Source: Hutsoniella sourekii ATCC 700629 (GTDB lineage: Bacteria > Bacillota > Bacilli > Lactobacillales > Aerococcaceae). Taken from it: a DNA stretch of 64,000 nucleotides. The stretch lies in the NCBI RefSeq assembly GCF_000518205.1, contig NZ_JADD01000011.1, positions 1 to 64,000 on the forward strand. Direction: 5' to 3'. Positions 58,010-64,000 of the stretch are shown here, in pieces; the stretch's first letter is position 1, and each line of letters begins with the position of its first letter. Below the pieces are notes generated by a model that was not told the origin of the DNA, did not search any database, and saw nothing but the letters and a program-made list of their open reading frames with translations. Both the position numbers and the translations under genes were made by a program.

Positions 58010-58247
58010 ATTTATCATATAAAGAATCGATTAATATTCACTGAATTCCCCCTTAAGTTAGAAGCTCAATCTAGCTTGAGGGGCTTGTTGTCTCAGTGGG
58101 GATTGGGGTTAGTTTTTACTTCTTGGTTGAAGATAGGATGTGCTACGTTTTCATCAATTATTTTGACCTTAAAAGCTATACACAAACTCTAAAAAAGTGT
58201 AAACTGATTAAGTTAGCGTTACTTGAATTTTGTAAGGAGCGAATTGG

Positions 58248-60083
58248 ATGACAGCAAACTATCGCGAAGATATAAGAAATATAGCAATTATTGCCCACGT
58301 TGACCACGGAAAGACGACCTTGGTTAACGAACTATTAAAACAATCAGAAACTCTAGACGCCCATACCCAATTAGACGACCGGGCGATGGACCGTGGGGAT
58401 ATTGAGCGGGAGCGTGGAATTACCATCCTAGCCAAGAATACCGCTATTGAGTATAAAGGTCACCATATCAATATTATGGATACCCCAGGACACGCGGACT
58501 TTGGGGGAGAAGTAGAGCGAATCTTGAAGATGGTTGACGGTGTCGTCCTTGTGGTGGATGCCTTTGAAGGAACCATGCCTCAGACTCGTTTTGTCTTGAT
58601 GAAGGCCTTGGAGCAAGGATTAACCCCTGTGGTAGTGGTTAATAAGATTGACAAGCCAGCTGCTCGTCCAGCAGAAGTGGTAGATGAAGTCTTAGAGCTC
58701 TTTATCGAATTAGGTGCCGATGACGACCAGATTGAATTCCCGGTAGTCTATGCTTCTGCCATCAATGGGACTTCGAGTCTATCAGATGATCCAGCCGATC
58801 AAGAAGCTTCCATGGATGCCATCTTGGATACGGTCATTGAGTATGTGCCGGCGCCTCTTGATAATGTAGACGAGCCATTGAAATTCCAAGTTTCACTGCT
58901 AGATTATAATGAGTATGTTGGACGTATCGGTATTGGCCGCGTCTTCTCAGGACGCATTAAGGTTGGGGACAACGTGACCTTGATCAAGAATGATGGGTCC
59001 ATCAAGAACTTCCGCGTCACCAAAATGTTTGGTTTCCTAGGATTGAACCGGGTAGAAATTCAAGAAGCAGAAGCCGGGGACTTGATCGCCTTAGCAGGGA
59101 TGGATGATATCTTCGTTTCTGAGACCGTCACTTCGCCAGATGACTTGACACCATTAGCGCCACTTCATATTGATGAGCCGACCCTACAGATGACTTTCTT
59201 AACCAATAATTCGCCTTTTGCGGGTCGTGAAGGAGACTATGTCACTTCTCGTAACTTACAAGACCGTCTGGAACAAGAACTGCATACAGACGTTTCCTTG
59301 AAGGTTGATCCGACAGATTCACCGGACGCCTTTACCGTTTCAGGACGGGGTGAATTGCACCTATCCATCTTGATTGAGAACATGCGTCGGGAAGGTTATG
59401 AATTCCAAGTATCCCGTCCGCAAGTAATCATCAAAGAGGTAGACGGTATACAAATGGAACCATTTGAACGGGTTCAAATTGATACACCAGAAGAATACAT
59501 GGGAGCCATTATCGAAGCCATGGGTGAACGTCGGGCAGAGATGGCTGATATGATTAATACCGGAACTGGTCAAGTTAGAATTATCTTCTTGATTCCTGCC
59601 CGAGGCTTGATTGGTTTTTCAACCGAATTCATGTCCTTGACTCGCGGTTACGGAATCATGAACCATTCCTTTGATGAATACCGTCCAGTAGTGGATGCAT
59701 CGATTGGTCGCCGTCGCCACGGAGCCTTAGTATCCATCGACAGTGGTAGTGCGACTACTTATTCGATCATGAACTTGGAAGACCGGGGAACGATCTTTGT
59801 TGAACCGGGAACAGAAGTTTACGGTGGTATGATCGTAGGTGAACATAACCGTGACAATGACTTAACGGTCAACATCACTAAAGCTAAGCAGTTGACCAAC
59901 GTTCGGTCTGCAACCAAAGACCAGACGAGTGTGATCAAGCAACCGCGTATTATGACCTTGGAAGAGTCGATTCAATTCATGGATGATGATGAATATTGTG
60001 AAGTGACGCCACAAAGCATTCGTCTCCGTAAGAAAATCTTAGACAAGTCTGCTCGTGAAAAAGCAGCTAAAAAAGAAAAATAA
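58248..60083 (+). CDS. typA: Ribosome-associated translational GTPase TypA/BipA
   Basis: A 611-residue EF-G-like GTPase. G1 is [10 protein letters not shown], the switch motif is [15 protein letters not shown]3 is [14 protein letters not shown]4 is NKIDKP. EF-G-type domains III and V, and the TypA-specific C-terminus with [20 protein letters not shown], follow. AAGGAGCG precedes ATG 58248. It acts in ribosome assembly and stress or cold adaptation. Confidence 0.97.
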   Translation: MTANYREDIRNIAIIAHVDHGKTTLVNELLKQSETLDAHTQLDDRAMDRGDIERERGITILAKNTAIEYKGHHINIMDTPGHADFGGEVERILKMVDGVVLVVDAFEGTMPQTRFVLMKALEQGLTPVVVVNKIDKPAARPAEVVDEVLELFIELGADDDQIEFPVVYASAINGTSSLSDDPADQEASMDAILDTVIEYVPAPLDNVDEPLKFQVSLLDYNEYVGRIGIGRVFSGRIKVGDNVTLIKNDGSIKNFRVTKMFGFLGLNRVEIQEAEAGDLIALAGMDDIFVSETVTSPDDLTPLAPLHIDEPTLQMTFLTNNSPFAGREGDYVTSRNLQDRLEQELHTDVSLKVDPTDSPDAFTVSGRGELHLSILIENMRREGYEFQVSRPQVIIKEVDGIQMEPFERVQIDTPEEYMGAIIEAMGERRAEMADMINTGTGQVRIIFLIPARGLIGFSTEFMSLTRGYGIMNHSFDEYRPVVDASIGRRRHGALVSIDSGSATTYSIMNLEDRGTIFVEPGTEVYGGMIVGEHNRDNDLTVNITKAKQLTNVRSATKDQTSVIKQPRIMTLEESIQFMDDDEYCEVTPQSIRLRKKILDKSAREKAAKKEK

Positions 60084-60095
60084 GTCTATCCACTT

Positions 60096-60146
60096 ACAGA
60101 CAAAGTCAGTAAACAGCCTTGTTTATTGGCCTTGTCTGTTTTATTT
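60096..60146 (+). terminator. Terminator after typA
   Basis: ACAGACAAAG pairs with CCTTGTCTGT around an inner TAAACA/TGTTTA stem, followed by TTTATTT. Confidence 0.8.
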
Positions 60147-60266
60147 AGAAAAATTTTAAAAAATAATTTTCTCCAGAAAAAAGATGAAAACGCATACGGT
60201 CAAGCTTTCTCTGTTGCAGAATTTAAATACAGATCGTGAACTCTGTTACAATGAAAGGGTATTCTA

Positions 60267-60295
60267 TTGCTATTTTATAGGCTTTCGGCTATAAT
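60267..60295 (+). promoter_or_regulatory. Likely pflB promoter
   Basis: TTGCTA (60267-60272), 17-base spacer, TATAAT (60290-60295), leaving a 5' leader of about 120 bases. No other gene is seen in 60084-60424. Confidence 0.65.
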
Positions 60296-60424
60296 ATGAG
60301 TGTAGTAAATCACAAGCGCAATAGACATTCGGTTACGCTAAGTCTTCTAAATGACACAGGACACAATCAATGTAACAAGGGTCTAGGCCGATTGAATAGA
60401 AATTCTTAATGGAGGAAATACTAT

Positions 60425-62677
60425 ATGGAGAAAATCAAACAAGAACAAGTTCATGCATGGGATGGTTTCAATGGTCAAGTTTGGCGTGATGAAATCGACG
60501 TTCGTGACTTTATTCTAGAAAACTATACGCTTTATGAGGGTGACGATTCTTTCTTAGAAGGTGCAACCGTTGAGACTATGCAATTGTGGGATCAAGTGAT
60601 GGACCTTACTAAGCAAGAGCGTGAAGCAGGTGGCGTTTTGGATATGGACACCAAGGTTGCTTCAACTATCACTTCTCATGGCGCAGGCTACTTAGACAAA
60701 GAAAAAGAAAAAGTCGTTGGTTTCCAAACAGACAAACCATTCAAGCGTTCAATGCACCCATTCGGGGGAATTCGTATGGCTAAATCTTCTCTGGAAGCCT
60801 ACGGTTATGAACTCGATCCAGAGACTGAGTATACCTTTACTCATTTACGTAAGACTCACAACCAAGGAGTCTTCGATATCTACACACCTGAAATGCGTGC
60901 AGCGCGTAGTTCTGGTGTAATTACTGGTCTACCAGATGCATACGGACGTGGCCGGATTATTGGTGACTACCGTCGTGTGGCTTTATACGGGGTTGACCGT
61001 TTGATGAAAGAACGCGCGAAGGACTTTGAAAATATTGGTGACGGTCGCATGACTGAAGAAGTGATGCGTCTACGTGAAGAAGTATCTGAACAATACCGTG
61101 CTTTACAAGAATTAATCGAACTAGGGGATATCTACGGATTCGACCTTCGTCGCCCAGCTGAGAATGCTCAAGAAGCCTTCCAGTGGTTATACTTAGGTTA
61201 CCTAGCTGCTATCAAGCAACAAAACGGGGCAGCGATGTCTCTTGGACGTACTTCTACTTTCTTAGACATCTATATTGAACGTGACTTAAGAAATGGTGTC
61301 TTAACTGAAAAAGAAGCACAAGAAATTGTTGACCACTTCGTTATGAAGTTGCGTCTGGTTAAGTTTGCTCGTACACCAGAGTACAATGAACTCTTCTCAG
61401 GAGACCCAACTTGGGTAACTGAATCTATTGGTGGGATGGCGCTTGACGGACGTCCATTGGTTACGAAGAACTCTTTCCGCTTCTTGCATACCCTATCTAA
61501 CTTAGGGCCAGCACCAGAACCAAACTTAACCGTTCTCTGGTCACCAGACCTACCAGCTAACTTCAAACGTTTCTGTGCTAAAGTTTCTATAGAAACTTCA
61601 GCTATTCAATACGAGAACGATGAAGTGATGCGTCCACACTTCGGTGATGACTATGGAATTGCTTGTTGTGTATCTGCTATGCGTATTGGTAAACAAATGC
61701 AATTCTTCGGAGCTCGTGCTAACCTTGCTAAGGCATTACTATATGCTATTAACGGTGGGGTAGATGAGAAATCTAAGAAGCAAGTAGGACCAAGATATCA
61801 ACCAATCACTTCTGAATATTTAGACTATGATGAAGTGATGGATAAATATGACGAAATGTTAGAATGGCTAGCTGAATTGTATGTTAATGCACTGAACTGT
61901 ATCCACTACAGCCACGACAAGTATTCTTATGAAAGTTTAGAAATGGCTCTTCATGATGTGAATGTACTTCGTACTATGGCTACAGGTATTGCTGGCTTCT
62001 CAGTAGCTATTGACTCATTATCAGCAATTAAATACGCTAAAGTAAAAACAATCCGTGATGAAAACGGACTTGTGGTTGACTACGAAACAGAAGGCGAATT
62101 CCCTAAATATGGTAACAACGATGACCGTGCGGACCAAATTGGGGTAGACTTATTGAAGGCCTTCATGACTAAAGTTAAAAAGCATGAAACTTACCGTGAC
62201 TCTGTCCACACGACTTCAATCCTTACAATCACTTCTAACGTGGTTTATGGTAAGAAGACAGGTAACACACCTGATGGACGCCGGGCAGGTGAACCATTTG
62301 CGCCAGGTGCTAACCCAATGCACGGACGTGATACAAATGGAGCCCTAGCTAGCTTGCTATCTGTTGCCAAGATGCCTTATGAGTATGCTCTTGATGGTAT
62401 CTCTAATACCTTCTCAATTATTCCTAAAGCCTTAGGTAAAGAAGAAAGTATGCAACAAGATAACTTAGTGAATATGCTGGATGGTTATGCTCGTGAAGGA
62501 GGCCACCACTTGAATATTAACGTATTCAACCGTGACACCTTACTAGATGCGATGGAACATCCAGAAGAGTACCCTCAATTAACAATCCGCGTTTCAGGAT
62601 ATGCTGTTAACTTTATCAAGTTAACACGTGAGCAACAATTAGACGTTATTAACCGGACAATGCACGGTTCAATGTAA
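60425..62677 (+). CDS. pflB: Pyruvate formate-lyase
   Basis: A 750-residue glycyl-radical enzyme that splits pyruvate into formate and acetyl-CoA without oxygen. The adjacent active-site cysteines are in [12 protein letters not shown], and the radical glycine is in [12 protein letters not shown] close to the C-terminus. The length is standard. ATG 60425 follows GGAGG. It complements the aerobic route through pdhABCD in this window. Confidence 0.98.
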   Translation: MEKIKQEQVHAWDGFNGQVWRDEIDVRDFILENYTLYEGDDSFLEGATVETMQLWDQVMDLTKQEREAGGVLDMDTKVASTITSHGAGYLDKEKEKVVGFQTDKPFKRSMHPFGGIRMAKSSLEAYGYELDPETEYTFTHLRKTHNQGVFDIYTPEMRAARSSGVITGLPDAYGRGRIIGDYRRVALYGVDRLMKERAKDFENIGDGRMTEEVMRLREEVSEQYRALQELIELGDIYGFDLRRPAENAQEAFQWLYLGYLAAIKQQNGAAMSLGRTSTFLDIYIERDLRNGVLTEKEAQEIVDHFVMKLRLVKFARTPEYNELFSGDPTWVTESIGGMALDGRPLVTKNSFRFLHTLSNLGPAPEPNLTVLWSPDLPANFKRFCAKVSIETSAIQYENDEVMRPHFGDDYGIACCVSAMRIGKQMQFFGARANLAKALLYAINGGVDEKSKKQVGPRYQPITSEYLDYDEVMDKYDEMLEWLAELYVNALNCIHYSHDKYSYESLEMALHDVNVLRTMATGIAGFSVAIDSLSAIKYAKVKTIRDENGLVVDYETEGEFPKYGNNDDRADQIGVDLLKAFMTKVKKHETYRDSVHTTSILTITSNVVYGKKTGNTPDGRRAGEPFAPGANPMHGRDTNGALASLLSVAKMPYEYALDGISNTFSIIPKALGKEESMQQDNLVNMLDGYAREGGHHLNINVFNRDTLLDAMEHPEEYPQLTIRVSGYAVNFIKLTREQQLDVINRTMHGSM

Positions 62678-62696
62678 GATTAGATAGGAGACAGTC

Positions 62697-63467
62697 ATGA
62701 CAGAAGTAAAATCACCTGTAATTGGAAATGTTCACTCTACAGAAAGTTTTGGTTCTGTCGACGGGCCAGGTATTCGCTTTATCAGCTTTATGCAGGGTTG
62801 CCGCTTGCGGTGTGAATTCTGTCATAACCCGGACACTTGGAACTTGAGAGGTGGAACGCCTTATACAGCCCAAGAACTCTTCAATCAAGCGATTGCCTAC
62901 CGGTCTTTCTGGGGCGATAAGGGGGGCGTCACCGTCAGCGGTGGCGAGCCCTTGCTCCAGATCGACTTCTTGCTTGAATACTTCAAATTATGTAAGGAAC
63001 ATGGGATTCATACAACGATTGATACCTGTGGCGCGCCTTTTACTTATGAAGAGCCTTTCTTTTCAAAGTTTGAAGAATTGATGCAGTATACGGACTTGCT
63101 GCTATTTGATATTAAGCATATTGATCCGGAACGGCATCTAAGCTTGACAGGGGCTAGTAATAGTTCCGTCTTGGAAATGGCTCGTTACTTGTCTGACCAT
63201 CAGATTCCAGTCTGGATTCGTCACGTCTTAGTGCCTACGCGGTCGGATTATGATGAGTATCTGATTCGTTTGAGTGACTTTATTGAGACCTTGGACAATG
63301 TACGTAAGGTGGAGATTCTGCCTTATCATGAATTAGGTGTTTATAAGTATGAAGCTCTAGGGATTCCTTACCGACTCAAGGGGGTTAAGCCGCCGACAGA
63401 GGACCGGGTGAGAAATGCCCAAAGGCTACTCAAAGTCGACCAATATAAGGGTTATTTAGAAGACTAA
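62697..63467 (+). CDS. pflA: Pyruvate formate-lyase activating enzyme
   Basis: A 256-residue radical-SAM enzyme that installs the glycyl radical on PflB. The cluster motif is GCRLRCEFCHNPDTW (C-x3-C-x2-C). SAM-site GGVTVSGGEPLLQ and DLLLFDIKHID follow. It starts 19 bases after pflB in the same operon, with AGGAGACAG upstream. Confidence 0.97.
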   Translation: MTEVKSPVIGNVHSTESFGSVDGPGIRFISFMQGCRLRCEFCHNPDTWNLRGGTPYTAQELFNQAIAYRSFWGDKGGVTVSGGEPLLQIDFLLEYFKLCKEHGIHTTIDTCGAPFTYEEPFFSKFEELMQYTDLLLFDIKHIDPERHLSLTGASNSSVLEMARYLSDHQIPVWIRHVLVPTRSDYDEYLIRLSDFIETLDNVRKVEILPYHELGVYKYEALGIPYRLKGVKPPTEDRVRNAQRLLKVDQYKGYLED

Positions 63468-63473
63468 TCATTG

Positions 63474-63501
63474 CCTCCTCTTTTTAGAGGAGGTTTTTTT
63501 A
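63474..63501 (+). terminator. Terminator of pflBA
   Basis: CCTCCTC (63474-63480) pairs with GAGGAGG (63487-63493), followed by seven T. Confidence 0.93.
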
Positions 63502-63610
63502 TATTTTGACTTAAATAGAAGTGATCGACCGATTTTGTAAGCAGATTGCTTGGTAGAAGGCTTGTTAAAATGGTATAGTCTAAGCAAGAAATGGATAAAG
63601 GAGAGATATT

Positions 63611-64000
63611 ATGGCATTTGAATTACCGAACTTACCTTATGCTCATGATGCGTTGGAACCAGTGATTGATAAGGAAACAATGGAGCTTCACCACGGCAAG
63701 CACCACAACACTTATGTGACTAACTTGAATAAGGCAGTGGAAGGTACTGAGTGGGCTGATAAGTCTATTGAAGAAGTTGTTAGCCAGATTGATCAAGTTC
63801 CAGAAGACATTCGCACAGCCGTTCGCAATAATGGGGGTGGCCACATTAACCACACCTTATTCTGGGAAGAGATGAAATCACCAGTTGAAAACAATGAAAT
63901 TCCTGAAGCTGTAGCTAGCAAGTTAGAAGCAGCTTTTGGATCTGTGGATAGCTTCAAAGAAAAATTCGAAGCAGCAGCGACTGGCCAGTTTGGTTCTGGT
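63611..64000 (+). CDS. sodA: Superoxide dismutase (Mn/Fe), 5' part, cut by window edge
   Basis: 130 codons are visible from ATG 63611 (AAAGGAGAG upstream). [20 protein letters not shown], the metal-binding [10 protein letters not shown] and [12 protein letters not shown] are classic for Mn/Fe SOD; the second half with the remaining metal ligands lies outside. It removes superoxide in the cytoplasm. The metal cannot be decided from this part, although [11 protein letters not shown] is usual for Mn or cambialistic forms. A TTGGTA-18-TATAGT promoter is possible at 63550-63579. Confidence 0.95.
   Translation, partial: MAFELPNLPYAHDALEPVIDKETMELHHGKHHNTYVTNLNKAVEGTEWADKSIEEVVSQIDQVPEDIRTAVRNNGGGHINHTLFWEEMKSPVENNEIPEAVASKLEAAFGSVDSFKEKFEAAATGQFGSG

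Overview
The window looks like a chromosomal segment from a low-to-moderate-GC, facultatively anaerobic lactic-acid-type Firmicute, most likely an Aerococcaceae-like member of the Lactobacillales. The basis is the FabT-regulated fab/acc cluster with FabK, T-box control of trp, a pyruvate dehydrogenase cluster alongside pyruvate formate-lyase and its activase, and strong AGGAGG ribosome sites. The species assignment is inference.

Region by region. 1-6.6 kb is a visibly AT-rich, imported-looking defence island. An IS30-family element has cut off the 5' part of hsdS; hsdR, a YgjP-type metallopeptidase and a large ImmA/IrrE-type metallopeptidase follow with overlapping ends. 6.6-8.5 kb is a debris zone: a 46-aa basic protein, a structured-RNA candidate ending in a terminator, a hicAB module with a dead toxin, and tiny ORFs. 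8.5-12.2 kb holds a GNAT acetyltransferase, an MFS transporter behind a riboswitch-like leader, and glutamate dehydrogenase. 12.4-22 kb is the complete type II fatty acid synthesis operon (fabT-fabH-acpP-fabK-fabD-fabG-fabF-accB-fabZ-accC-accD-accA) with two adjacent FabT-type palindromes at its promoter. 22.4-26.1 kb is an amidohydrolase/YfcC permease/asparaginase operon. 26.4-31.7 kb is pdhABCD, followed by an SDR and a divergently oriented GW-repeat glucosaminidase. 35.2-41.4 kb is the F-ATPase operon, in which the delta subunit lacks its whole N-terminal domain.

41.5-51.7 kb is a rearranged zone. It has three arrays of a 41-bp tandem repeat in the same orientation. The third abuts the intact nnrD gene; the other two end in decayed pieces of nnrD or its promoter. 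Between and around the arrays are a yefM-yoeB toxin-antitoxin pair with a textbook operator, a second yoeB remnant fused to a beheaded alcohol dehydrogenase, an Old-Yellow-Enzyme-like oxidoreductase, and trpDCFBA under two tandem T-boxes but without trpE or trpG.

51.7-64 kb returns to housekeeping: nnrD, lrgAB, a UPF0223 gene with an inositol-phosphatase gene, a membrane-anchored pseudokinase, a frameshifted LPxxG surface protein, typA, pflB-pflA and the start of sodA. No rRNA or tRNA gene and no CRISPR array was recognised.

The most unusual items are the nnrD-linked 41-bp arrays, the truncated AtpH, the riboswitch-like leader before the MFS gene, the structured RNA next to the 46-aa protein, and the transmembrane pseudokinase.
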